A stretch of 64,000 nucleotides of DNA from assembly GCF_040529335.1 (NCBI RefSeq), contig NZ_CP159534.1, positions 7,130,001 through 7,194,000 on the forward strand, in the 5' to 3' direction. The translations under genes and the position numbers were made by a program. Shown here in pieces: positions 18,339-26,928 of the stretch. The stretch's first letter is position 1. Every line of letters starts with the position of its first letter. This stretch comes from Streptomyces sp. HUAS MG91. Lineage in GTDB: Bacteria; Actinomycetota; Actinomycetes; Streptomycetales; Streptomycetaceae. Under the pieces are notes generated by a model. The model saw only the letters and a program-made list of their open reading frames with translations. It did no database searches and was not told the origin of the DNA.

Positions 18339-18423
18339 GTCCGGGTGGCGGAATGGCAGACGCGCTAGCTTGAGGTGCTAGTGCCCTTTATCGGGCGTGG
18401 GGGTTCAAGTCCCCCCTCGGACA
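18339..18423 (+). tRNA. tRNA-Leu (GAG), copy 2, CCA encoded
   Basis: The 85-base body is identical to copy 1, with the same GAG anticodon, variable arm and acceptor stem. After the discriminator A at 18423 the DNA reads CCA (18424-18426), so this copy carries the 3' end in the genome, unlike copy 1. A long hairpin terminator follows within 35 bases. No integrase or att-like repeat of the tRNA 3' end was found nearby. Confidence 0.95.
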
Positions 18424-18455
18424 CCAGCAGCAGCATCAGTAGTACTCAGTAGTTC

Positions 18456-18497
18456 AAAAAGGCCCCGGCCGGGAGTGATCCCGGCCGGGGCCTTTTT
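18456..18497 (+). terminator. Strong rho-independent terminator with T tract
   Basis: A perfect 19-bp stem (18456-18474 and 18479-18497) with a GTGA loop starts with five A and ends with five T. It is a textbook intrinsic terminator, unusual for this genome in having a T run. It ends the tRNA transcript. Confidence 0.95.
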
Positions 18498-18623
18498 GCT
18501 GTCCGCTCGCCCCTTGTGGGCCGATAAGCCGATCTTTGACATCCTCCAAGCCCTGCGTATACCGTCCACGCCCAGATGGGCTTGCGCAGTGGACGCGCGG
18601 GTCGGTGGCGATAGGTGGATACG

Positions 18624-20255
18624 GTGAACTCCGAGGCTGGCGGGCGGTTCAGCAGGCGTGGTGTGCTGCGGATGACGGGAGCGGGCGCCGGTGTGCTCGC
18701 CGCGTCCATGGTCATCTCCGCGTGTTCGCCGCAGCGCAAGGACGGTGGCGCCGGCGGGACGGCCGCCCGGGGCACCGACAAGCCGATCGAGACGCTCACC
18801 CTGGCGCTGCCCTCGTCGCTGTCCAGCCTCGACATCAGCCGTGAGGCCGGCATCCTCAACTACCTGGTGGCCGCGCTCGTCCAGGAGTCCCTGCTCGCGG
18901 TGAGCCCCACCGGCGAACTGGAGCCTGCGCTCGCCGAGTCCTGGAAGCAGCCCGATGCCAAGACGTACGTGTACACGCTGCGGACCGGCGCCACGTTCTC
19001 CGACGGCGCCGAGGTCACCACCGACGACGTCATCGCCTCCATCGAGGCCGCCCGCGCCGAGGGCAGCGCCCTCGCCTACGCCTGGGCGAACGTGGCCTCC
19101 GTGAAGGCCACCGGCGACCGCGAGATCACGATCGGGCTGAAGTCCGCGGACGCCGCGTTCGCCTGGACCCCGACGCCCGGCACCCTGCTCATCAGCAGCA
19201 AGGCGTTCCTCGCGAAGAACAAGGGCAAGGTCGGCACCGCCAAGACCCTGCTCCTGGGCACCGGCGCCTTCAAGGTGACGTCGTTCGTGCCCGACGACCA
19301 CGTACAGCTGGAGCGCAACGACGCCTGGTGGGGCAGCGCCCCGTCGGCGCGGTCGCTGAAACTGTCGTTCGTCCCCGACGCGGGCACCCGCCTCGTGGCC
19401 ATGAAGTCCGGCTCCGTCGACGGCGCCCTGAACCTGCCCTCCGACGAGGCCCGCAGCTGGGAGTCCACGGCTGAGGTCACGTACACCGGTGACCGTTCCG
19501 TCGTCGCGCTGGCCTTCGACACGGCCAAGGCGCCCTTCGACGACGTCCACGTGCGCCGCGCGTTCGCGTACGCCGCCGACCGCTCCGGCATGGTCCGCGG
19601 CATCCTGCACGGCAAGGCCGAGGTCGCCTCGACGCTCGTGTCCCCGCAGATGTGGGGCGACCTGCTCGACGAGGGCAAGGTCAAGCGCGGCTACGCGGCA
19701 CTGCCCGCCTTCGACCACAGCATCAAGGCCGCCAAGGCGGAGCTGGCGAAGTCCCGGCACAAGGACGGCTTCAGTCTCGACCTCTCGTACCCCAACAGCG
19801 GCCCGCAGCTCGGCAAGGCGGCCCTCGCCCTCGCCGACGCGCTGGGGGAACTGGGCATCACGCTCAAGGTCAAGGAGGTCACCCTGGAGCAGTGGATCGC
19901 CGACCTCGTGCCGGGCAAGAAGCCGCTCCAGTTCCTGTGGTACTTCCCGGTGACCGGCGACCCGGCCGAGCTGACGGACTCCTACCTCGCGAGCGCGGCC
20001 TCGGCCACGAACCTGCCGCACTACAAGAACGCCGACGTCGACGACGCGCTGGCCCGCGCCAAGACCGAGACCGACAAGGCCGAGCGCGGCCGCCTGCTGC
20101 TCGGCGCGCTCCAGGACGCGGCGGCCGACCTGCCGTACCTGCCGCTGTGGTGGGCGCAGACCGCCACGGCGCTCGCGAAGGAGTACGTCCTGGAGGAGCC
20201 CGGGGCGTTCGCCCTCGTCGGCCCCTGGGCGGCCCGCGTCAAGAAGACCGCCTGA
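18624..20255 (+). CDS. Peptide/oligopeptide ABC transporter substrate-binding lipoprotein (family 5)
   Basis: This 543-residue family-5 solute-binding protein has a signal with SRRGVLRM (Tat-like) and a lipobox ending VISAC, so it is a membrane-anchored lipoprotein. The mature part has family-5 phrases: LAESWKQPDAKTYVYTLRTG near residue 95, DGAEVTTDDV and VRRAFAYAADR. GTG 18624 is preferred because AGGTGG sits five bases before it; an in-frame GTG at 18615 is an alternative that adds three residues. It heads an operon with an S9 peptidase, two permeases and a double ATPase. The ligand is probably a peptide, given the peptidase, but nickel, opine or other ligands cannot be excluded. Confidence 0.88.
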   Translation: MNSEAGGRFSRRGVLRMTGAGAGVLAASMVISACSPQRKDGGAGGTAARGTDKPIETLTLALPSSLSSLDISREAGILNYLVAALVQESLLAVSPTGELEPALAESWKQPDAKTYVYTLRTGATFSDGAEVTTDDVIASIEAARAEGSALAYAWANVASVKATGDREITIGLKSADAAFAWTPTPGTLLISSKAFLAKNKGKVGTAKTLLLGTGAFKVTSFVPDDHVQLERNDAWWGSAPSARSLKLSFVPDAGTRLVAMKSGSVDGALNLPSDEARSWESTAEVTYTGDRSVVALAFDTAKAPFDDVHVRRAFAYAADRSGMVRGILHGKAEVASTLVSPQMWGDLLDEGKVKRGYAALPAFDHSIKAAKAELAKSRHKDGFSLDLSYPNSGPQLGKAALALADALGELGITLKVKEVTLEQWIADLVPGKKPLQFLWYFPVTGDPAELTDSYLASAASATNLPHYKNADVDDALARAKTETDKAERGRLLLGALQDAAADLPYLPLWWAQTATALAKEYVLEEPGAFALVGPWAARVKKTA

Positions 20256-20365
20256 CCGACGGGACCGTCGACCGTCCCCCCGACTGCGTGTGCCGGGTGC
20301 CGCACCCCCTCACCCCTCCGGCACCCGGCACACGCGCCCCGCCCGGCACCACGAACGGAACGAGC

Positions 20366-22411
20366 ATGCACCGCCCCGCCCCCTCTCCCGCCCCCGAACG
20401 GCCCGCGGCAGCCACGGTGCGGCGCGTCCTGGAAGCGGTGCTCGGCCTCGACCATCCGCTGGAGGCGCGGCCGAGCCCCGACGGGCGGCGGGTGGCCGTG
20501 ACCGTCGGCGGACCCGGGGGAACGCACGTGCACCTCGTGGACACCGACGGCCGCGCGGCGGGCGGCAGCCGCGCCGGACAACTGCCGCGCTGGCTGCCCG
20601 ACTCCCGCACCCTGCTGCTCGTCACCGAACCGGAGCCCGGCACCGCCGCCCTGCCCGCGCTGATCCTCTGGGACACCGTCGACGGCCGTACGAAGACGCT
20701 CACTTCGATCCCCGGCGAGACCGAGGACCTGCTCGTCGCCGACGACGGTAGCGAGGTGCTGCTGCTGGTCGCCGACGACGGCGCCGAGCGCGACGGCATG
20801 CACCTCGGGCTGCCGGTGCGGCTTGGCCCGGACCCCGCCCCCGAGTCCTTCCGGCCCGACGCCGGGCGCCGCCGCCTGCTGCACGGCACGCTGCCCGCAC
20901 ACCCGGAGACCGTCGTGCTCCGCGAAGCGGGCCCGACCGGCCTCACCGTGTGGAACGTCGCCTGGCGCGGCGGCACCCACGCGGTCGCGACCGCCTCCCG
21001 GGAGAACCTGCCGAGCGGCTACTACCGGGCCCGGCTCGTCCACCTGGACCTCACCGACGGCAGCGCCCGCACCCTCTACACCCCCCAGGGACAGTTGGCC
21101 GCGCCCGCCCTGACCCCGGACGGCCGGCGCGCCCTCGTCGTCGAGGGCATCTCCATCGTCGCCGGCCGGCCCGTCCTCGTGGACATCGGCGACGGCACCG
21201 TCACCCGCGCCACCGCCGCCGAGGATGCCACCTGGCTGTTGCCCGACCCGGACGCCCCGGACCGGCTGCTGCTCGCGGGCTGGGCGGGCACCGGCAGCCG
21301 GATCGCGCGCGTCCGCCTCGATCCCGGCGCCGACGGCGGCGCCGAGGTCACGACCGTGTGGCAGGACCAAGCGGTGCTCGGCGGGCCCGCCTTCCAGCCC
21401 GCGCTGGCCCTCAGCGCCGACGGCTCGCTCGCCGCGGCCGTCCTCGACGCCCCCGGCCGGCCGCCCCAGGCCGTCGTGGCGCCCACCGCCGGTCCCGACG
21501 CCTGGTCCTGGCGCCCCGTCACCGCGCTCAACCCGGACGCCGCCGCCCGCGCCGCACTCGCCCCGGTCCGCACCCGCGAGACCTTCTGGACCTCGGCCGA
21601 CGGCCGCCCCGTGCACGGCCTGCTGCTCGACGCGCCCGACGCCCCGGCCCCCGGCGGCGACCGGTCCGGACTTCGCCCCCTGGCCGTCCTGGTGCACGGC
21701 GGCCCGTCCTGGCAGTGGTCCGCCGGACACGCGCCCGGCGACGTCCTCGGCCTCGCCCCCGCGCTCGCCGCCGCGGGCTGGCTGGTGCTGCTGCCCAACG
21801 TGCGCGGCAGCAGCGGCTACGGACTCGACCACGCCCTCGGCGTCTTCGGCGACTTCGGCCGCGGTGACCTCGACGACCTGCTCACCGGCGTCGCCGCCGT
21901 CGTCGGGCGGGGTGAGGCCGCACCCGGCCGGGCCGCCGTGCTCGGCCACAGCTACGGCGGTTTCCTCACCGCCGTGGCGGCCGCCCACAGCGACGTCTTC
22001 CGCGCCGCCGTCGTGGTCTCCGCCCCGACCGACTGGCTCAGCTTCGCCCACACCTCGAACATCGGCGGCGGCTACGAGCACACCTACGGCGTCGGCGACG
22101 CCCGGACGCCCGAGGGCCGCGCCGCGCTCGTCGCGAACTCACCCGTCTTCCGCCCGGCCCCCGACATCCCCGTCCTGGTGCTGCACGGCGAACGCGACCG
22201 GGTCACCCCCGTCTCCCAGGCCCACGAGCTGTACCGGTCCTGGAGCCGGGACGGCACGGCCCCGGTGGAACTGCACGTCTACCCCGGCGAGGGCCACGAG
22301 TTCACCGACCCCGCGCACCTCCTCGACGCGGCGGCCCGCGCCGAGGCCTGGCTCGCCCGCCACGTCGTCGGCGAGGACGCCGCACACCCCCCGAAGGACC
22401 GGACCCCGTGA
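20366..22411 (+). CDS. S9-family serine peptidase (prolyl oligopeptidase/dipeptidyl-aminopeptidase type)
   Basis: This 681-residue enzyme has an N-terminal beta-propeller-like region (about 1-420, with repeated PSPDGRR- and LTPDGRR-type phrases) and a C-terminal alpha/beta hydrolase domain. The triad is clear: Ser529 in GHSYGGF, Asp611 in HGERDRV and His644 in GEGHEF. No signal peptide is seen, so it probably acts in the cytoplasm. It sits between the binding protein and the permease genes, and its TGA overlaps the permease start, so imported peptides are the likely substrates. The family cleaves short peptides, often after Pro or as acyl-aminoacyl peptidases; specificity is not readable. Confidence 0.92.
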   Translation: MHRPAPSPAPERPAAATVRRVLEAVLGLDHPLEARPSPDGRRVAVTVGGPGGTHVHLVDTDGRAAGGSRAGQLPRWLPDSRTLLLVTEPEPGTAALPALILWDTVDGRTKTLTSIPGETEDLLVADDGSEVLLLVADDGAERDGMHLGLPVRLGPDPAPESFRPDAGRRRLLHGTLPAHPETVVLREAGPTGLTVWNVAWRGGTHAVATASRENLPSGYYRARLVHLDLTDGSARTLYTPQGQLAAPALTPDGRRALVVEGISIVAGRPVLVDIGDGTVTRATAAEDATWLLPDPDAPDRLLLAGWAGTGSRIARVRLDPGADGGAEVTTVWQDQAVLGGPAFQPALALSADGSLAAAVLDAPGRPPQAVVAPTAGPDAWSWRPVTALNPDAAARAALAPVRTRETFWTSADGRPVHGLLLDAPDAPAPGGDRSGLRPLAVLVHGGPSWQWSAGHAPGDVLGLAPALAAAGWLVLLPNVRGSSGYGLDHALGVFGDFGRGDLDDLLTGVAAVVGRGEAAPGRAAVLGHSYGGFLTAVAAAHSDVFRAAVVVSAPTDWLSFAHTSNIGGGYEHTYGVGDARTPEGRAALVANSPVFRPAPDIPVLVLHGERDRVTPVSQAHELYRSWSRDGTAPVELHVYPGEGHEFTDPAHLLDAAARAEAWLARHVVGEDAAHPPKDRTP

Positions 22412-23472
22412 CCGCAGAACTCCCCGCCACCGGCGCGCCGTTCGACGGCACGCCCGTGCCCGCGCCCCGGCTGCGCGACCGGCTCGGCACGGCGCTGCCC
22501 TGGCGCTACGTGACACGGCGGCTCGCCGGGACCGCGGCGCTGCTCGCCGTGCTGTCCGTGGCCGTCTTCGCCCTGGTGCGGCTCGCGCCCGGCGACCCGG
22601 CCCGCACCCTGCTCGGCGCCCGCGGCGCCACCCCGGACGCGCTGGCCGCCGTACGCGCCAGGTACCGCCTCGACGAACCGCTGGCCGCGCAGTACGGACA
22701 CTGGCTGCTCGACGCCGTCCGCGGTGACCTCGGGGTCTCCATCCGCACCGGCGCGGACGTCACCGCGGTGCTCGGCGACCGGCTCGCGCTCACCGTCGAA
22801 CTCGTCCTGCTGGGCTTCGCGGTGGCGCTCCTGGTCGGACTTCCCCTCGGGGTGCTCGCCGGTCTGCGCGCCCGCCGCACGAGCGACCGGGTGGCGCAGA
22901 GCCTCGGGGTGGTGGCGCTGTCCACCCCCGCGTTCGCCGGGGGACTGGTCCTCATCTACGTGTTCTCGCTGCTGCTTGGCTGGTTCCCCGCCTACGGCAC
23001 CGGCGACGGCGGCGCGGGCGACCGGCTGCTCCACCTCGTCCTGCCCGCCGTCACCCTGGGCCTCGCCGTGACCGGCGTGCTGCTCAAACTGACCCGCGCC
23101 GCGGTGATCCGCGAACTCGCCCGGGAACACGTGACCTTCGCGCGCGCCCGCGGCGTCCCCACCCGCACCGTGCTCACCCGCTACGTCCTGCGCGGCACCG
23201 TCGTGCCCGTCACCACCGGCATCGGCCTGGTCCTCGCCTATCTGCTGGCGGGCACCGTCATGGTCGAGCAGGTCTACGCCCTGCCGGGCCTCGGACAACT
23301 GCTCGTGTCCTCGGTGACGTTCCGGGACGTGCCGGTCGTCCAGGCCGAGGCGCTGCTGATCGCCGCGCTGATCTGTCTGGCCAACCTCGCGACCGATCTC
23401 CTCCACCCGTTGGCCGACCCGCGGCTGCGCCCCGCACAGACGGCGCCCCGCCGCGCGAAGAGGCAGGCATGA
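22408..23472 (+). CDS. Peptide ABC transporter permease (DppB-type)
   Basis: This 354-residue permease starts at GTG 22408, overlapping the peptidase stop by four bases. It has about six membrane spans. The DppB/OppB hallmark is the first span followed by FALVRLAPGDPA, and a long periplasmic segment follows it (RYRLDEPLAAQYGHWLLDA). The cytoplasmic coupling loop reads REHVTFARARGVP, a variant of the EAA motif. It forms the channel with the following permease. Confidence 0.92.
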   Translation: MTAELPATGAPFDGTPVPAPRLRDRLGTALPWRYVTRRLAGTAALLAVLSVAVFALVRLAPGDPARTLLGARGATPDALAAVRARYRLDEPLAAQYGHWLLDAVRGDLGVSIRTGADVTAVLGDRLALTVELVLLGFAVALLVGLPLGVLAGLRARRTSDRVAQSLGVVALSTPAFAGGLVLIYVFSLLLGWFPAYGTGDGGAGDRLLHLVLPAVTLGLAVTGVLLKLTRAAVIRELAREHVTFARARGVPTRTVLTRYVLRGTVVPVTTGIGLVLAYLLAGTVMVEQVYALPGLGQLLVSSVTFRDVPVVQAEALLIAALICLANLATDLLHPLADPRLRPAQTAPRRAKRQA

Positions 23473-24317
23473 CCACCGACACGCTCACCGAAGCCCCCCG
23501 CACCCCCGGCCGCCGCCGGTTCGCGCCGCTCACCCTCGTGTGCACGGCCGTCGCCCTGCTGCTCGCCGTCGCCGCGATCGCCGGCCAGTGGATCTTCCCC
23601 AACTACGCGGCGCAGGACCTGCTGACCGGTGCCGCCATGCCGGGCGGCGGGCACCTGCTCGGCACCGACGAACTCGGCCGCGACATCGCCCAGATGGTCG
23701 TCGCGGGCGCCCGCTCCACGCTCGCCGGGGCCGCCCTCGTCGCCCTCGGATCCATGCTCATCGGCAATGTCCTCGGCCTGACCGCCGGATATCTCGGCGG
23801 CCTCACCGACGTCCTCGTACGCCGCTGGGCCGACCTGCTCCTCGCCCTGCCCGCCCTGCTGGTCACCCTGGTCGTGGCGGGCATCGGCGGCGGAGGCTAC
23901 GGGCTGGCCGTCGGCGTCCTGGTCGTGCTCACCTCGCCGGGCGACGTCCGCCTCGTACGGTCGGCGGTCCTCGAACAGCGCCACCGCGCGTACGTGGAGG
24001 CCGCCGAGACGCTCGGACTGTCCCGCGTCACCGTGATGGTCCGGCACATCTGGCCCAACGTGCTGCCGGTGGTCGTCGCCAACACCATGCTGAACTTCGC
24101 CGGCGCCATCGTCGCCCTGTCGTCCCTGTCCTTCCTCGGCCTCGGCGTGCCGCCCGGCGCCCCCGACTGGGGCCGGATGCTCGCCGAGAACCGCACGCTG
24201 CTCTACGACAACCCGTCCGCCGCGCTCGCCCCCGCGCTCGCGATCGTCGTCTCCGCCGTCGTGCTCAACCTGCTCGGCGACCGGCTCTTCGAAATCTTCT
24301 CCGACCGGAGGTCCTGA
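23469..24317 (+). CDS. Peptide ABC transporter permease (DppC-type)
   Basis: This 282-residue partner permease overlaps the previous gene in ATGA and the next in TGATG. It shows the DppC pattern: HLLGTDELGRDI after the first span, ARSTLAGAALVALGSMLIG and the coupling loop YVEAAETLGLSRVTVMVRHIWPN, followed by SFLGLGVPPGAPDWG. About six spans are present. Confidence 0.92.
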   Translation: MTTDTLTEAPRTPGRRRFAPLTLVCTAVALLLAVAAIAGQWIFPNYAAQDLLTGAAMPGGGHLLGTDELGRDIAQMVVAGARSTLAGAALVALGSMLIGNVLGLTAGYLGGLTDVLVRRWADLLLALPALLVTLVVAGIGGGGYGLAVGVLVVLTSPGDVRLVRSAVLEQRHRAYVEAAETLGLSRVTVMVRHIWPNVLPVVVANTMLNFAGAIVALSSLSFLGLGVPPGAPDWGRMLAENRTLLYDNPSAALAPALAIVVSAVVLNLLGDRLFEIFSDRRS

Positions 24318-26239
24318 TGTCTCAGCTGTCCGAGGCGACGGGCCTCGACCGGCCCGCGACCGCCGACGGCGCGTTGCTCGACGTCACCGGCCTGCGCGTG
24401 GTCGCCACCGCCGGATCCGGCGACCCCGTCACCCTCCTCGACGGGATCGACCTGCGCGTCGGGCCCGGCGAGAGCGTCGCCGTCGTCGGCGAGTCCGGCA
24501 GCGGCAAGTCCCTCACCACCCGCGCCGTGGTCGGCCTGCTCCCCGAGGGCACCACCGTCGCGGGCGGCGGCGTACGGCTGGGCGGCGAGGAGGTCCTGCA
24601 CCTTCCCGAGCGGGCCCGGCACGCGCTGCGCGGCCGCCGCGTCACCCTCCTCATGCAGGACCCGTTCACGATGCTGCACCCGCAGCTGACCTGCGGCCGG
24701 CAGATCACCGACGGGCTCCGCCCCGACCTGCCCGCCCTCGCCGGAGCCGGCGGCCGCCGGGCCCGGCGCGCGGCCCGGCGCGCCGAGGTCGCCGCGCGCC
24801 TGGCCGAGGTGGGCCTCGGCCCCGAGACCGCCGACCGCTACCCGCACGAACTGTCCGGCGGCATGCGCCAGCGCGTCGCCGCCGCGGCCGCCCTGGCCGG
24901 CGACCCCGAACTGCTCATCGCCGACGAACCCACCACCGCCCTCGACGCCGCCAACCAGCAGGCCGTCCTCGACCTGCTGCGCGGCCTCCAGCGCGACCGG
25001 GGCATGGGCCTGGTCCTCATCACCCACGACCTGCGGGTCGCCTTCTCCTCCTGCGACCGGGTCTACGTCCTGTACGCGGGCGCCGTCCTGGAGCAGGGCC
25101 GCTCCGCCGAACTCGGCGCGAACCCCCGGCACCCGTACACCCAGGGCCTGCTGCTCGCCGAGCCGTCCGTGCGGGAGCGCCACGACCGGCTGCCCGTCAT
25201 CCCGGGCTCCGTGCCCGCCCCCGGCGGCCGCGGCCCCGGCTGCCCCTTCGCCGACCGCTGCGCCCACGCGGCCGACGTCTGCCGGACCACCCCGGCGCGG
25301 CTGCGGCCCGAGGAGCCGGGCAGCCGGCAGACCGCCTGTGTCCGCGCCGCCGAACTCGGCGACCGGCTCGGCGCACCCCGCCCGCCCGCCGCGGCCCGCC
25401 CGCAGGAGAGCGCCGGCACACCCGACGACGCCACCCCGGCCCTGCGGCTCCAGGGCGTGCACCGCGTCTTCGGCTCCGGAGCACAACGGCACACCGCCGT
25501 ACGCGACGTGTCGCTGAGCGTGCCGCGCGGCCGGGTCACCGCCCTGGTCGGCGAGTCCGGATCGGGCAAGACCACCCTGGCCAGGATCGCCGTCGGCCTG
25601 GAGACCTTCTCCGAGGGCGGCGTCGAGGTCGCGGGCGTCCCGCTCACCCCCGGCCGCCGCCCGGCGGGCGCGGAACGGGCCGCGCTCGCCGCCCGGACGC
25701 AGATCGTCTTCCAGGACCCGTACTCCTCCCTCAACCCGCTGCGCACCGTCGGCGCCACCCTGCGCGAGGCACTGTCCGCCGCGGGCCGCCTCGACGCGCC
25801 CGGCCGCCGCGCCCGCGCCGAGCAGGCCGCCGCCCTGGTCGCCGAACTCCTCACCCAGGTCGGCCTGCCCGCCCACTACGCCGACCGCAGACCGGGCGTG
25901 CTCTCCGGCGGCGAACGCCAACGCGTCGCCGTCGCACGGGCGTTGGCCGTCCGGCCGGAGCTGCTGATCTGCGACGAGGCGGTCGCCGCGCTGGATGTGT
26001 CGGTGCAGGCCCAACTCCTCAACCTGCTGGCCGACCTGCGCCGCACGGAAGGGTTCGCGGTGCTGTTCATCACCCACGACCTCGGCGTGGTCCGGCAGAT
26101 CGCCGACGACGTCGCCGTGATGTACCGCGGGGAGCTCGTCGAGCAGGGACCGGCCGCCGAGGTCCTCGACCGGCCCCGCCACGACTGGACCCGCAGGATG
26201 CTCGCCGCCGCCGGGACCGGCGCCCTGCCGACCCCCTAG
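24317..26239 (+). CDS. Fused double ATPase of the peptide ABC transporter (DppD-DppF type)
   Basis: This 640-residue protein holds two complete ABC ATPase modules. Module 1 has Walker A GESGSGKS near residue 58, signature LSGGMRQR and Walker B LLIADEPTTALD. Module 2 has Walker A GESGSGKT near 413, signature LSGGERQR and LLICDEAVAALDVS. Between them is the oligopeptide-transporter C-terminal Cys segment (CPFADRCAHAADVCRTTP). GGAGG immediately before ATG 24317 is a strong ribosome-binding site. It ends the transporter operon; many species encode the two ATPases separately. Confidence 0.93.
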   Translation: MSQLSEATGLDRPATADGALLDVTGLRVVATAGSGDPVTLLDGIDLRVGPGESVAVVGESGSGKSLTTRAVVGLLPEGTTVAGGGVRLGGEEVLHLPERARHALRGRRVTLLMQDPFTMLHPQLTCGRQITDGLRPDLPALAGAGGRRARRAARRAEVAARLAEVGLGPETADRYPHELSGGMRQRVAAAAALAGDPELLIADEPTTALDAANQQAVLDLLRGLQRDRGMGLVLITHDLRVAFSSCDRVYVLYAGAVLEQGRSAELGANPRHPYTQGLLLAEPSVRERHDRLPVIPGSVPAPGGRGPGCPFADRCAHAADVCRTTPARLRPEEPGSRQTACVRAAELGDRLGAPRPPAAARPQESAGTPDDATPALRLQGVHRVFGSGAQRHTAVRDVSLSVPRGRVTALVGESGSGKTTLARIAVGLETFSEGGVEVAGVPLTPGRRPAGAERAALAARTQIVFQDPYSSLNPLRTVGATLREALSAAGRLDAPGRRARAEQAAALVAELLTQVGLPAHYADRRPGVLSGGERQRVAVARALAVRPELLICDEAVAALDVSVQAQLLNLLADLRRTEGFAVLFITHDLGVVRQIADDVAVMYRGELVEQGPAAEVLDRPRHDWTRRMLAAAGTGALPTP

Positions 26240-26306
26240 ACTTGCGCTGACCAGCGCATGTCCCCTGTACAGCCCCGGCGTGCAGGCCAGTTGCCGAGGA
26301 GAAACG

Positions 26307-26918
26307 GTGCCCACGGTTCCCACGACGCCCGCCGTCCCCGCCCAGGCGGCGGGCACCCCGTCGGCCGCCGCGCCCGACGGAGCGCGGGACGCCCTGTCGG
26401 TGAACCTCAACAGGCGCCGCCTCGCCGGAGGTTGGAGCCTGCGCGAGCTGTCGGCCGCGACCGGCGTCAGCAAGGGCCTGCTCTCCCAGATCGAGCGCGC
26501 CGAGGCCAATCCGACCCTGGACGTGCTGCACCGCGTCGCCTCCGCGCTGGGCACCGATCCGGCGGAACTGCTGCGCCGCTCCCTGCTGCCCCCGCACATC
26601 GTGCGGGCGGACGAACTCGACGAGCCGGACGGCGAGACGAGCGTGAACCTCCTGTTCGCCACCCCCGGCCACGGCCGCACCGAGATCTACCGCTCCCGCC
26701 TCCACCCGCACTCGCAGAGCCAGCTCAGCACGCACGGCGCCGGTTCCGTGGAGTACGTGATGGTGGTGTCCGGCCGGGTGGACCTGGTGGTCGACGACGT
26801 GCGTTATCAACTGGTGGCCGGGGACAGCGCCCGCTTCGACGCGCGCGTCGCCCACTTCTACTCGACGCAGGACGTCCCGGCCGTCACCCACAGCATCGTG
26901 GGCTACCCGATGAGCTGA
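26307..26918 (+). CDS. XRE-family regulator with C-terminal cupin sensor domain
   Basis: This 203-residue regulator has a Pro/Ala-rich leader, a helix-turn-helix at about residues 30-85 (SLRELSAATGVSKGLLSQIERA) and a C-terminal cupin domain (VEYVMVVSGRVDLVVDD, then RFDARVAHFYST). Such XRE-cupin proteins sense small ligands and usually control neighbouring catabolic or transport genes. GTG 26307 is selected by GAGGAG with a five-base spacer. It lies 67 bases after the ATPase gene in the same direction and probably regulates the transporter operon, the convergent SIS gene, or both. Confidence 0.88.
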   Translation: MPTVPTTPAVPAQAAGTPSAAAPDGARDALSVNLNRRRLAGGWSLRELSAATGVSKGLLSQIERAEANPTLDVLHRVASALGTDPAELLRRSLLPPHIVRADELDEPDGETSVNLLFATPGHGRTEIYRSRLHPHSQSQLSTHGAGSVEYVMVVSGRVDLVVDDVRYQLVAGDSARFDARVAHFYSTQDVPAVTHSIVGYPMS

Positions 26919-26928
26919 CGCCGCCGGC

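Larger units (their letters stand above)
17999..18423 (+). repeat. Tandem duplication carrying two tRNA-Leu genes and their leaders
   Basis: Two blocks, 17999-18165 and 18257-18423, are near-identical at a constant offset of 258 bases. Each begins with ACGCAGGTGA, continues through CCGAAGTCTTGGTAT and ATGTCGCCGCGGGCAA, then the tRNA. The leader differs at only a few positions, while the 91 bases between the units are unrelated. The constant offset shows a unit duplication without later indels. Confidence 0.9.

Noticed and set aside
18081..18423. tRNA-Leu pair as an integration (att) site of a genomic island
   Set aside because: No integrase, excisionase or partial tRNA 3'-end repeat was found within the window. 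The duplication includes the leader region and is better explained as a tandem gene duplication.
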